64,000 nt of DNA, from NCBI RefSeq assembly GCF_052050035.1, contig NZ_CP189882.1, positions 2,604,001 through 2,668,000 on the forward strand, written 5' to 3'. Under the pieces are notes generated by a model. It was not told the DNA's origin. It saw only the letters and a program-made list of their open reading frames with translations, and searched no databases. The translations under genes were made by a program, and so were the position numbers. Source of the DNA: Symbiopectobacterium purcellii_A (GTDB taxonomy: Bacteria > Pseudomonadota > Gammaproteobacteria > Enterobacterales > Enterobacteriaceae). Below are positions 17,903 through 26,635 of the stretch, in pieces; within the stretch, counting starts at the first letter, position 1; the number at the start of each line of letters is the position of its first letter.

Positions 17903-18939
17903 AAGCGTGTTGCTTAATAGTGAAATAAGGGTGTTTCGGTGATTGAAGTAAATTTTACGCTGTTCTGAGATGGAAATTCCAAAGACCGGCGCTAAGGAGT
18001 AAGAAGGTATCATCAATAAAGGGTCTACGATTCCGTAAAATTTGGGTCATGCAACCGAGGCGCTTGATACCCGCGATGGCGTGTTCAACTGTAATACGGA
18101 TGCCCGAGATTATTTTATTTTCTTGTTTTTGTTCAGGCGATAAAGGTCTTTTTCGAGTTCCTTTTTTTGGGGTTTGTGTATTAGGATGCTGTTTATCTAT
18201 ACCTTGAAAACCGGTATCTGCCCAGATGGTTACCTCAGGAGGAATATGGCGAATTATATCGACTTTATCGAGTAAGCGTTTATCGTGACGGCGCCCATTT
18301 TTGCTCATGGGGATAAATCCAACTTGCCTTGTTTCGTCAGTCATAATAAGCCCTTTTCGAGTGGTCTGTCTTTTCTTTCCCGAATACATTTTTTTTCGCC
18401 GACGCAGATTCTTAGGCTTTTGGACAGGTCGCTCTGTCCCATCAATAAAGACGTCTTTAACTCCAGGAAAGGCGCGAAAAAATTCCTCAGCAGAGCGAAT
18501 TTGACGAGCGGGCAAAACACATTCTCGCCCCAAGGTCATCTCTAAAACCGGCAATAATATTTTTACCCAGCGACATACCCGTGTTCTATCTAAACCAAAA
18601 AGAAGTCCTTGCAAATCATAGGTCGGATAACATTTTAAATACAATAAAATAAAAAGCAGTTTATCTAATGGGGTTGGGATAAATCCTTTCTGCCCTGCAC
18701 CCATCTGCCGCTCGTGATCTTTTCGATTCTTTTTCCGATAAATCAAATAACAAGCTGAAAATTCAGCGGCTAAATTTTTCAATTCTTCGACTGATAATCC
18801 AATGATTGCTTTACATAAACGATTATCTCGTAACAACCGCTCTTTGTTGATCATTTCAAACCTTTATTCTCTAAGTTAAACCTCTTTTTATTCTCAATAG
18901 CCTGACAAAAAATGCAAGTCTCTATTCAGCAACTAGTTT
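17903..18939 (-). mobile_element. IS5-family element (1037 bp), full copy
   Basis: Ends are AAGCGTGTTGCTTAATAG and AAACTAGTTGCTGAATAG (complement of the right end), imperfect inverted repeats. The 3-bp duplication is ATT (17900-17902, 18940-18942). Three further copies lie in the window, and the complete ones have exactly the same length once nested inserts are removed. Confidence 0.95.
17955..18854 (-). CDS. IS5-family transposase (DDE_Tnp_4 type)
   Basis: 299 aa starting MINKERLLRDNRLCKAIIGL. An N-terminal helix-turn-helix (DLQGLLFGLDRTRVCRWVKI) is followed by a DDE domain with FIDGTERPVQKP (first D), WADTGFQGID (second D) and ITVEHAIAGIKR (E). The product resembles the ISL2/IS1031 side of the IS5 family, which fits the 3-bp target duplication. 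Intact. Confidence 0.9.
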   Translation of the reverse strand: MINKERLLRDNRLCKAIIGLSVEELKNLAAEFSACYLIYRKKNRKDHERQMGAGQKGFIPTPLDKLLFILLYLKCYPTYDLQGLLFGLDRTRVCRWVKILLPVLEMTLGRECVLPARQIRSAEEFFRAFPGVKDVFIDGTERPVQKPKNLRRRKKMYSGKKRQTTRKGLIMTDETRQVGFIPMSKNGRRHDKRLLDKVDIIRHIPPEVTIWADTGFQGIDKQHPNTQTPKKGTRKRPLSPEQKQENKIISGIRITVEHAIAGIKRLGCMTQILRNRRPFIDDTFLLLSAGLWNFHLRTA

Positions 18940-19121
18940 ATTGGCGCGAAACAGCCCGGTTGGCCTGACTTCTTCGCTCTGCCCATCACGCTGGAACAAC
19001 CAGCGGCACGGCACTGTAGGTGTCCATTCGCCGTACACCAGACAAGCGTGACGCGCCAAATCACTGGGTTTCTCTGGGAACCCGTCTCGTGCCACATAAG
19101 TGGGTGAAGCGCAGGCAATCG

Positions 19122-19280
19122 CCCCATTACAACTCGAAACGCAACAAAACGGTAGAGGCTTATGCCACCAGTAAGTGCGTTAAAAATACCTCATTGGGGG
19201 AACGATAGCCCAGCGATTTTCTGCCCCTTGTATTGAGTATGTGTTCGAGTTCGGCAATCTTACGATGACTGACCTGACTG
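19122..19280 (-). mobile_element. IS30-family element, 3' fragment
   Basis: The minus strand reads SQVSHRKIAELEHILNTRGR and SLGYRSPNEVFLTHLLVA to a stop, the IS30 transposase C-terminus. The terminal repeat follows (plus strand CCCCATTACAACTCGAAACG). It is the counterpart of the truncated IS30 element ending at 11240. About 15-20 codons between the two parts are missing. It adjoins the lysR-type 3' half on one side and IS3 element A on the other. Confidence 0.85.
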
Positions 19281-19453
19281 TGTAGTGGTCAACTAAATTT
19301 GGCCACCCTACCTGACTGTTGATGGAACAGCCGTTCTGATTCATTTGGTGTTAACCCACCGTTATACCAGTGAGGTCTGACATCGCTATAATAATGGGTT
19401 ATGTAGCGAATAATGGATGATTGAGCAGTACTAAAGCTTTGGTAGCCAGTCGT
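19281..19453 (-). mobile_element. IS3-family element A, fragment
   Basis: Terminal repeat TGTAGTGGTCAACTAAATTT plus the last 50 or so codons of OrfB (through VAKFS stop). It is cut at 19453 by IS256 copy 2. It matches the right end of the copy at 8386-9830. Confidence 0.9.
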
Positions 19454-20761
19454 GAGAGTGTAAAAAGATCTGTGTAAATGGCATTTTGAGGAAAACCTTC
19501 AGAGGACAAAAAAATGCCTATCAGCAACGAACTTATTGACCAACTGCTTCAGGATTGCCACTCCCCTCAGGAGCTTCTGGGTGAATCAGGCCTACTCAAG
19601 GAGCTGACTAAAAGACTGGCGGAACGGGTTCTTCAAGCTGAGATGGAGATACACCTTGGGTATGCTAAGCATGACCCGGCTGGTAATCATTCAGGCAACT
19701 CCCGCAATGGCAAGACCTCCAAGAGCGTACGTAGCCAAAATGGGGCGCTCGAGCTCGATATTCCGCGCGACCGCAACAGTACCTTCGAGCCGACACTGAT
19801 CGGTAAGCACGAAAAGCAGCTTAACGGCTTCGATGACCGCATTATTTCTCTCTATTCCAGAGGGCTATCAACCCGTGATATTCAGGCTCACTTTAAAGAA
19901 GTCTACGGGGTCGATGTTTCCGCTGGCTTCATTTCTCAAGTGACCAATGCCGTGATGGATGACGTTAAGCGCTGGCAGCAACGGCCGCTGGATGCGTTTT
20001 ATCCCATTGTTTACCTTGACTGTATTGTGGTCAAAAGCCAGAACGGCGGAGCCGTGACCAACAAGTCTGTTTACTTGGCTCTAGGCATCAACGGCAAGGG
20101 CGAAAAAGAGCTGCTGGGGCTATGGATAGCCAAAACCGAGGGGGCCAAGTTCTGGTTATCTGTAATGATAGAACTGAAAAATCGTGGGCTACAGGACATC
20201 TTCATCGCCTGCTGCGATGGCCTGAACGGCTTTCCTGATGCCATTGAAGCTGTTTACCCGCATACGCGGGTACAGCTCTGCATCGTGCATCAGGTGCGGA
20301 ACTCGCTGCGCTACGTCGGCTGGAAAGAGCGTAAAGCCGTTGCTGCTGACCTCCGCACTATCTATAGTTCCGCAACGCTAGAGGGCGCTGAAGAGGCCCT
20401 GGATGCCTTCGCGGCCAAATGGGATGAGCAGTTCCCGACGATCAGCCCATCGTGGAGAAATAATTGGGAACGTCTCATCGTCATTTTTGATTTTCCGCCG
20501 GAGATTCGCAAGGTTATCTACACCACCAACGCGATAGAGTCGTTAAATGCTTCATTGCGCAAGATAACGAAAACGCGACGAATATTTCCAACGGATGACT
20601 CGGTGCTAAAATTATTCTATCTAGCCTTGCATAATATCTCGGCTAAATGGACCCTACCAATCAGAGACTGGAAACCTGCTATGAGCCAATTCATGTTGAT
20701 GTATGGAGATCGGATTTCCGGTTAAGCGATGGAGCCATTTACACGAAATTCTTTACAGACT
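19454..20761 (+). mobile_element. IS256-family element, copy 2
   Basis: Left end GAGAGTGTAAAAAGATCTGT; right end (complement) GAGTCTGTAAAGAATTTCGT. Length 1308 bp. The 8-bp flanks differ (CCAGTCGT and CCGTTGAG), so its neighbourhood was rearranged after insertion. It is more diverged from copies 1 and 3 than they are from each other. Confidence 0.92.
19514..20725 (+). CDS. IS256-family transposase
   Basis: 403-aa mutator-type transposase (MPISNELIDQLLQDCHSPQE). It has RDIQAHFKEVYGVDVSAGFI (helix-turn-helix), VYLDCIVVKSQNG (first D), IACCDGLNGFPDAIEAVYPH (second D), and TTNAIESLNASLRKITKTRR (E region). Frame intact, so possibly active. Confidence 0.93.
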   Translation: MPISNELIDQLLQDCHSPQELLGESGLLKELTKRLAERVLQAEMEIHLGYAKHDPAGNHSGNSRNGKTSKSVRSQNGALELDIPRDRNSTFEPTLIGKHEKQLNGFDDRIISLYSRGLSTRDIQAHFKEVYGVDVSAGFISQVTNAVMDDVKRWQQRPLDAFYPIVYLDCIVVKSQNGGAVTNKSVYLALGINGKGEKELLGLWIAKTEGAKFWLSVMIELKNRGLQDIFIACCDGLNGFPDAIEAVYPHTRVQLCIVHQVRNSLRYVGWKERKAVAADLRTIYSSATLEGAEEALDAFAAKWDEQFPTISPSWRNNWERLIVIFDFPPEIRKVIYTTNAIESLNASLRKITKTRRIFPTDDSVLKLFYLALHNISAKWTLPIRDWKPAMSQFMLMYGDRISG

Positions 20762-21109
20762 CCCGTTGAGTCGGTTGCACCAATTCGATTCGTGCGTGCC
20801 AGCTAAAAGTGCAGCAAGCCAAAATATAACTTTTTATTAAAAATCAATTAACCTTTATCCAGAGAACGCCTTTTCTCTTTATTCTGGAAATACCTATCTT
20901 TTAGGTCTGCGCTAATGGGCAATCGCGCTTACCGATAAGCGCTGGTGGTATTTTTTGCGTTTTAAAATGTTTAATGCTGCGAAAATGCGGTTAATCCCTA
21001 TTTTTATTTTCCGTCTCCTGACACCAGCCGTTATCGCACCGAAAGTTACATTTTGGTCATTACCGCTGTTTGTACCGTGGTAAAGTGGCCTCCACCAGGG
21101 GGGATAGCA
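20762..21109. other. Intergenic stretch after IS256 copy 2
   Basis: About 350 AT-rich bases with no supported gene. It is probably the original 3' flank of the porin gene that ends at 21110. No convincing hairpin with a T run was found. Confidence 0.5.
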
Positions 21110-21805
21110 TTAGAACCAGGTTTCCATCTGTACGCCAAAATTCCACTCGCCACCGGCGACAAAGCCATTGCTGCCAAAACCGTCGCTGTTGCCACCGTTA
21201 GTATGGTTGGCATAGTTATCCAACCGACGATCCCAATTCATCCAGGTGGCAAACAGGCTAACCTCTGGGCGTTTGAGGAATTCACCAATGTCGCCAGCTT
21301 TTAGCGTCGGTGCGACGGTAAGTTTATAGAAGTTACCGCTTACCCCATTGCGGCTGTTGTAGCCCTGTGGCCGCAGATCCATATATTGATAGCTGCCCTC
21401 GTATTGCATCTCAATGTTACTGGTGATTTCCTGAATCAACCGGAGATTAAGGGTTGCCCACGCGTAGCTATCCCCTTTTACATAGCGATCCTTGCTGGTT
21501 TGTGCCAGCAGTGCAGGCGCAATGTGCCAGCCATCGCCCAGCGGCGTGATGCCGTAGCTCGCCAATCGCCAGGTACCTGCATCGGGCAATAGCGCACCGT
21601 CAGAACCTATCGACTTCACTTCTGCCCATAACCCGTGCCCATATAGCAGCGCCGTTTTGGATGTACCTGCGCGCATACCATAAAAACTGTCACTGTGAAG
21701 CCCAAACAGGGCGTGGACCCCGTTGTTAGCAGCATCCCCCTTCACCAGATGGTTATCCACATCGCGCCGTGCATCGTTATCCTTAGCACGTATACCACTC
21801 ACCAT
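21110..21805 (-). pseudogene. LamB-type carbohydrate porin, C-terminal half
   Basis: The last 231 codons of an outer-membrane sugar porin (maltoporin / ScrY / BglH superfamily). Alternating beta-strand text such as SFYGMRAGTSKTALLYGHGL is seen, and the terminal strand WNFGVQMETWF ends in an aromatic residue as outer-membrane barrels do. The N-terminal half is cut at 21805 by IS3 element B. Family proteins are usually 420-530 aa. Substrate not assignable. Confidence 0.87.
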
Positions 21806-21859
21806 TGTAGTGGTTGAATAATCAGGACACTAAACTTACATCCAAAACGGAGGTGTTTA

Positions 21860-22130
21860 GTGAACCATAAACGACAATTTACCCCTGAGTTTAAAAAGGA
21901 AGCCGTTGCCCTGGTAACAGAGCAGGGCTATACGATAGCCAGGGCAGCAGCATCGCTGGGCATAAGCAACAAAACCCTGCATACATGGCGCTGGCACGCG
22001 AGCAGAGCAACGGCGTACTCAGCGATGATGAACGTGCAGAGTTAAAACGGTTACAAAAGGAAAACAAAGAGTTACGTACAGAGAAGGAGATACTAAAAAA
22101 GGCGAGTGCCTTCTTCGCGAAACATATGTC
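21860..22130 (+). pseudogene. IS3 element B OrfA with a 4-base deletion
   Basis: Starts MNHKRQFTPEFKKEAVALVT. Compared with the fragment at 42519-42807 (HTWVSLAREQSNG), four bases are missing after ACATGG (about 21989). The frame shifts to WRWHASRATAYS and stops at 22045. The rest of orfA, including the slippery A-AAA-AAG near 22095, remains. OrfAB cannot be made from this copy. Confidence 0.87.
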
Positions 22131-22976
22131 GTGAGATACCGGTTCATTCTCGACAATGCCACTGACTTCAGCGTTCGTACACTCTGTCGGGTCATGCGTG
22201 TGACGGCCTCGGCCTGGTATGCATGGCGAAAAAAGCCCGCCGAACCGCTGCAAAAAGACGTGGAGGTCCGGGTCAGGTTAAAGGCGCTGTTCGCCGCCAG
22301 CAAGCAGGGAGCAGGAAGCCGGACGCTGGTCAAAAGGCTTCGTGGAGAAGGCATCATAATCAGCCGCTGGCGGGTGAGGAAACTCATGCAGGAAGAGGGG
22401 CTGGTCTGCCGACAGCGCCGGACTTATAAGGTCACGACAAAACCCCGCCCGGGTGCAGAGGTGGCCCCAAACCTGCTGAACCAGAATTTTAACCCGCCGG
22501 GGCCAAATCAGGTGTGGGCGAGTGACATCACGTATCTGAAGACCGGTGAAGGCTGGCTGTATCTGGCGGCTATTATGGATTTGTACTCCCGGCAGATAGT
22601 GGGCTGGCAGGTGGACAGACGGATGACCTCATCGCTGGTCTGCGGGGCCCTGATGAAGGCATATAACCTGCGAACTCCCCCGCCGGGCCTGGTGGTGCAT
22701 ACGGACAGGGGGGCGCAGTACACGGGACAACGCTTTCAGGCGCTGAGGAGCAGTATGGGAGACGTGGGTGCCTGCTGGGATAATGTGGTGATGGAGCGCT
22801 TCTGGGGCAATCTGAAACATGAATGGTTGCTGCTGGTACCCCAGCCAACACGGGCTTACATGGAGCAGGATGTGGCGACGTATATCCGCTACTACAACCT
22901 AGACAGGCATCATGCCGCTAACGGGGATCTGTCTCCGGTGCGTTATGAACAAATGGCTGAGAAAAAAGTGTCCTGA
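22131..22976 (+). CDS. IS3-family transposase OrfB (element B)
   Basis: 281-aa integrase: an IS3-type helix-turn-helix (RTLCRVMRVTASAWYAWRKK), then the DDE core (ASDITYLKTGEGWLYLAAIM, VVHTDRGAQYTG, CWDNVVMERFWGNLKHEW). The frame is open, but OrfA of this copy is frameshifted, so the element is likely not self-mobile. Confidence 0.88.
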   Translation: MRYRFILDNATDFSVRTLCRVMRVTASAWYAWRKKPAEPLQKDVEVRVRLKALFAASKQGAGSRTLVKRLRGEGIIISRWRVRKLMQEEGLVCRQRRTYKVTTKPRPGAEVAPNLLNQNFNPPGPNQVWASDITYLKTGEGWLYLAAIMDLYSRQIVGWQVDRRMTSSLVCGALMKAYNLRTPPPGLVVHTDRGAQYTGQRFQALRSSMGDVGACWDNVVMERFWGNLKHEWLLLVPQPTRAYMEQDVATYIRYYNLDRHHAANGDLSPVRYEQMAEKKVS

Positions 22977-22993
22977 TTTACTTGACCAGTGCA

Positions 22994-23640
22994 GGGCGCG
23001 CTGGGTATGGAATGTACGCCAGTATCTGCTGTCTGCATGGGAGTCTCTTGTTCTGCCGCCGCAGCTGGCTCACATCCGGGATTATGATGAATGGAAGCGC
23101 TTTATCCTCAGCCAGGGGAAAAATGAGCAGGGAGAGATTTACTGGCACGTGTATTTTGTGAAGCCGACGAAACATCACCGGCAGACAGCAAAGTACCTGG
23201 GCCGGTACCTGAAAAAACTGCCTGTGTCGGGTGCGCGACTGGCACACTACGACGGGGGAAGCCGCATCACCCTGCGTTTTCTGGATCACCGGACGGGGAG
23301 GCATGAAGACCTGGCGCTCAGTCAGCGTGAGCTGATACTGCGGCTGATAAAGCATATACCGGAGAAGCATTTCCGGATGGTGCGTTACTTTGGTTTTCTG
23401 GCTAACCGCGTAGTGGGAAAACTGTTGCCTCTGGTGAGAAAAGCCCTGGGGCAGGATAATGTGAAAAAAGCAGCGCCAGTGGCATACACAACGCTGAGTC
23501 AGGGATTACTGAATACAGACCCGTTTGCCTGCCTGCTGTGCGGGGCAAAAATGGCGTTCAGCCGGGCGCTGCCGGCAACGGCCCTGGAGAAGCGAATCGC
23601 GAACGCCGGGGAGATAGCGCGAATGCGTTACGTTGGATAA
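22994..23640 (+). pseudogene. IS91-family transposase, C-terminal fragment
   Basis: Open frame (ending MRYVG, stop at 23640) with KPTKHHRQTAKYLGRYLKKL, YDGGSRITLRFLDHRTGRH and HIPEKHFRMVRYFGFLANRV. These are typical of the Y2 rolling-circle transposase of IS91-like elements. The N-terminal half is replaced by IS3 element B. A hairpin of C and G runs (CCCCCGAAATCAGGGG, about 23757-23772) downstream may belong to the IS91 end. Confidence 0.85.
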
Positions 23641-23796
23641 TGCGGGGAAGCTCTGCCTGGAATTCGGCGATGTAATCAAAAAACGCGCAATGTGTTCAAA
23701 AATCACCCAAACACAGAGGCATTCACGATAAAAAAGCCGGTTTTCATCGTTGCCAGCCCCCGAAATCAGGGGCCCCAAAAAGTTTGAAATTCCTAG
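23641..23796. other. Stretch between the IS91 remnant and the GGDEF remnant
   Basis: Probably the non-coding 3' end of the IS91-type element, including a GC-rich hairpin near 23757-23772. No gene seen. Confidence 0.4.
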
Positions 23797-23996
23797 GCGT
23801 TGAACGACTGCGCACCAGCACCGCAGAGATAGCATCTCCTGCGGGCCATATCACCATTTCACTGGGCGTCTCCCTGTGGCGCGCGGACAAAAGCGGTGAT
23901 TTTACCATCGATCAGGCGCTCAAATTGGCCAACAAAGCGCTCTACCGCGCCAAGCAGGAAGGCCGTAATCGCGTGGTGCTGGCCCCGGGTGTTTGA
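23797..23996 (+). pseudogene. GGDEF (diguanylate cyclase) C-terminal remnant
   Basis: The reading VERLRTSTAEIASPAGHITI, SLGVSLW and then ALKLANKALYRAKQEGRNRV is the end of a GGDEF domain. The active-site GGDEF itself and all upstream parts are missing, replaced by the IS91 remnant. It cannot make c-di-GMP. Lies just upstream of polB. Confidence 0.85.
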
Positions 23997-24030
23997 AGAT
24001 AGCGGGTGTGAAGATAATACTAGACTATAA

Positions 24031-24046
24031 CTGTATATATAACCAT
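24031..24046 (+). promoter_or_regulatory. Candidate LexA box upstream of polB
   Basis: CTGTATATATAACCAT matches the LexA consensus CTGTATATATATACAG at 13 of 16 positions, with a perfect left half and a degenerate right half. It is 35 bases upstream of the polB start. E. coli polB (dinA) is an SOS gene with a LexA site in this position, which supports the call. Confidence 0.6.
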
Positions 24047-24081
24047 ACTTAATACTTCTCTCTTGACTGAGGTATTCACGC

Positions 24082-26469
24082 GTGGTGCAGGCGTCTCAGG
24101 GGTTTATTCTTACCCGCCACTGGCATGACACCCCCGCTGGCATTCAGATTGATCTCTGGCTCGCCACGGAGGATGGGCCGGTGCTGGTTGCTTTGCCCCC
24201 TCAACAGGCAGTGGCCTTTATTCCCGCGCAGCAGCAGGCACGTGCTGAAGTGCTGCTGAGTGCCGATACCTCTGCGCCTCGTAAGCAGCGTCCCCCCTCG
24301 TTGCGCCCCCTGATCTTGCACGATTTTCACCATCAGCCGCTGCTGGGCCTCTATTGCTCCCATTACCGCCAACTGTTGGCGCTGGAAAAACGGTTACAGG
24401 AAGCTGGCATTACCGTTTATGAAGCGGATATCCGCCCGCCCGATCGTTATTTGATGGAGCGCTTCATCACCGCCCCCGTGTGGTTCAGCGGCCAGCCTGC
24501 CGGGCCGAACGCGGTAGTTCACGCGCAGATTAAGCCCTGCCCTGACTATCGACCCCCATTAAAGCTGGTATCGCTGGATATCGAAACCAGCCGGCACGGT
24601 GAGCTTTATTGCATCGGGCTGGAAGGGTGTGGGCAGCGTCAGGTGTATATGCTGGGCCCAGAGCCCGATGGTGTGCCGTCTGACGCTGAATTTACACTAG
24701 AATACGTCAGCAGTCGCCCGCAATTGCTGGAGAAACTCAACGCCTGGTTTGCAGAGCACGATCCCGATGTCATCATCGGTTGGAATCTGGTGCAGTTTGA
24801 CCTGCGCGTACTGCAAAAGCATGCCGAGCGTTATCGTATCCCGCTGCGCTTGGGTCGGGGTAATCAGGAGCTGGAGTGGCGCGAGCACGGTTTTAAACAG
24901 GGACATTTCTTTGCCAGTACGCCAGGGCGGCTGATTGTAGACGGCATTGAAGCCTTGAAATCAGCTACCTGGAATTTTCCTTCGTTCAGTCTGGAGTACG
25001 TGTCCCAGACGCTGCTGGGTGAAGGCAAACTGTCAGATAATCCCTACCAGCGCATGGATGAAATCGAGCAGCGCTTTGCACACGATAAACCCGCCCTCGC
25101 CCGCTATAACCTTCAGGACTGTGATCTGGTCACGCGTATTTTTGAAAAAACCGAGCTGATGCCGTTCTTGCTGGAACGCGCCACCGTCACCGGATTGGCG
25201 GCAGATCGCAGCGGCGGGTCGGTCGCCGCATTCAGTCACCTGTATCTGCCGCGCATGCATCGCCTTGGCTACGTCGCCCCTAATCTGGGTGAGGTTGCCG
25301 TCGAGGCGAGCCCCGGCGGCTTTGTGATGGATTCATCTCCTGGGCTGTACGACTCGGTGTTGGTGCTCGATTATAAAAGCCTGTATCCCTCAATCATCCG
25401 TACCTTTCTTATCGACCCGGTAGGGTTGATTTGCGGCATGCAGCAACCGGATGACGACGCCTCAGTGCCCGGCTTTCGCGGTGCCCACTTCTCGCGCCAG
25501 CAGCACTGCCTGCCTGCTATTGTCGAGCATATCTGGCAGGGGCGCGATGCCGCCAAGCGAGCGGGGAATAAACCGCTGTCGCAGGCGCTGAAAATCATCA
25601 TGAACGCGTTCTATGGAGTACTAGGCGCCAGCGGCTGCCGTTTCTTCGATCCGCGGCTGGCTTCCTCCATCACCCTGCGCGGCCATGAGATTATGCAGCA
25701 AACCCGTGCCTTGATTGAGTCGCAGGGCTATCAGGTGATCTACGGTGATACCGACTCCACCTTCGTCTGGCTGAAACGCGCGCACGAGAATGATGAAGCC
25801 ATCGAGATAGGCCATAAGCTGGCCCAGTTGGTCAATCACTGGTGGCAAAACCACCTGCAACAAACGTTAGGGCTGACCAGCGCGCTCGAATTGCAATTTG
25901 AAACCCACTACTGCCGCTTTTTGATGCCCACCATTCGCGGCGCGGAACAGGGTAGCAAGAAACGCTATGCGGGAATGGCGCAGACGCCAGACGGGGAAAA
26001 AATGGTGTACAAAGGGCTGGAAACGGTGCGCACCGATTGGACGCCACTGGCGCAGCAGTTCCAGCAACAGCTTTATGCGCGGATTTTCCGCCAACAGCCG
26101 TATCAAGCCTGGCTGCGAGAATATGTCGAAAAAACCCTAAGCGGAGAGTTTGACGATCTGCTTGTCTACCGTAAACGGCTGCGTCGTCCACTGAGTGATT
26201 ACCAAAAAAACGTACCTCCACACGTGCGTGCCGCCCGACTCGCTGACGACTACAACCTCCAGATAGGTCGCCCACTCCAATACCAGAATGGCGGTTGGAT
26301 CAGCTATGTGATGACGCTCAACGGCCCGGAGCCTTTGGAAACCCGGCATTCCACGCTGGACTATACTCACTACGTTGAGCGCCAACTGCAACCGGTGGCT
26401 GATGCTATTCTGCCGTTTTTACAGGATGATTTTTCCAGCCTGATCACCGGTCAGATGGGATTATTTTAA
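24082..26469 (+). CDS. polB: DNA polymerase II PolB
   Basis: Family-B, SOS-inducible repair polymerase with proofreading. It has 795 aa against 783 in E. coli. 3'-5' exonuclease motifs are LDIETSRHGE (about residue 169) and VIIGWNLVQFDLRVLQ. Polymerase motifs are LDYKSLYPSIIRTFL (motif A), KIIMNAFYGVLG (motif B) and YGDTDSTFVWL (motif C). It ends with the clamp-binding-like tail QMGLF. The GTG at 24082 is taken as start (GTG 24085 is an alternative). Intact. Confidence 0.96.
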   Translation: MVQASQGFILTRHWHDTPAGIQIDLWLATEDGPVLVALPPQQAVAFIPAQQQARAEVLLSADTSAPRKQRPPSLRPLILHDFHHQPLLGLYCSHYRQLLALEKRLQEAGITVYEADIRPPDRYLMERFITAPVWFSGQPAGPNAVVHAQIKPCPDYRPPLKLVSLDIETSRHGELYCIGLEGCGQRQVYMLGPEPDGVPSDAEFTLEYVSSRPQLLEKLNAWFAEHDPDVIIGWNLVQFDLRVLQKHAERYRIPLRLGRGNQELEWREHGFKQGHFFASTPGRLIVDGIEALKSATWNFPSFSLEYVSQTLLGEGKLSDNPYQRMDEIEQRFAHDKPALARYNLQDCDLVTRIFEKTELMPFLLERATVTGLAADRSGGSVAAFSHLYLPRMHRLGYVAPNLGEVAVEASPGGFVMDSSPGLYDSVLVLDYKSLYPSIIRTFLIDPVGLICGMQQPDDDASVPGFRGAHFSRQQHCLPAIVEHIWQGRDAAKRAGNKPLSQALKIIMNAFYGVLGASGCRFFDPRLASSITLRGHEIMQQTRALIESQGYQVIYGDTDSTFVWLKRAHENDEAIEIGHKLAQLVNHWWQNHLQQTLGLTSALELQFETHYCRFLMPTIRGAEQGSKKRYAGMAQTPDGEKMVYKGLETVRTDWTPLAQQFQQQLYARIFRQQPYQAWLREYVEKTLSGEFDDLLVYRKRLRRPLSDYQKNVPPHVRAARLADDYNLQIGRPLQYQNGGWISYVMTLNGPEPLETRHSTLDYTHYVERQLQPVADAILPFLQDDFSSLITGQMGLF

Positions 26470-26635
26470 GCGTTGAATGGATGACGAATGCCGCGCCTTC
26501 CATTACCATACCCCTCTTTTAATGCCTGACTGAAAACGGGTATGCAGTACCACCACTAATCATCCATCTCCAAAGGGATTAACGACAGGCTCTGTCCGAC
26601 ATGCCCGACAATGACAAATATCGAGCTACGAATTT

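Larger units (their letters stand above)
17666..19121 (-). pseudogene. LysR-type regulator, 3' half (5' half at 7332-8024), interrupted by an IS5-family element
   Basis: On the minus strand, 19121-18940 reads IACASPTYVARDGFPEKPSD through GLFRAN. After the IS5-family element, 17902-17666 reads NDWKALLYAAIEGYGVTLSP through LREAFGEGMGR and a stop. This is the effector-binding domain of a LysR-type protein. It begins exactly where the 5' half at 8024 stops, with no overlap or gap in family terms. The gene is broken by the IS30 element, the inversion and this IS. Confidence 0.9.
21806..22993 (+). mobile_element. IS3-family element B
   Basis: Ends TGTAGTGGTTGAATAATCAG and (complement of the right end) TGCACTGGTCAAGTAAATCA, sharing the inner GGACACT. 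1188 bp. It separates the porin fragment from an IS91-type fragment. The two flanks do not share a 3-bp repeat, so it sits at a rearranged junction. Confidence 0.9.

Noticed and set aside
21060..21109. GC-rich stretch after the porin stop as a terminator
   Set aside because: Only short imperfect pairing (GGCCTCCACC / GGTGGAGGCC overlap themselves) and no T tract.
22912..23640. Single 242-aa ORF running from IS3 element B into the IS91 remnant
   Set aside because: The IS3 end at 22993 lies inside it. The first 27 codons are read out of the IS3 OrfB frame, so this is an accidental fusion and not a gene.
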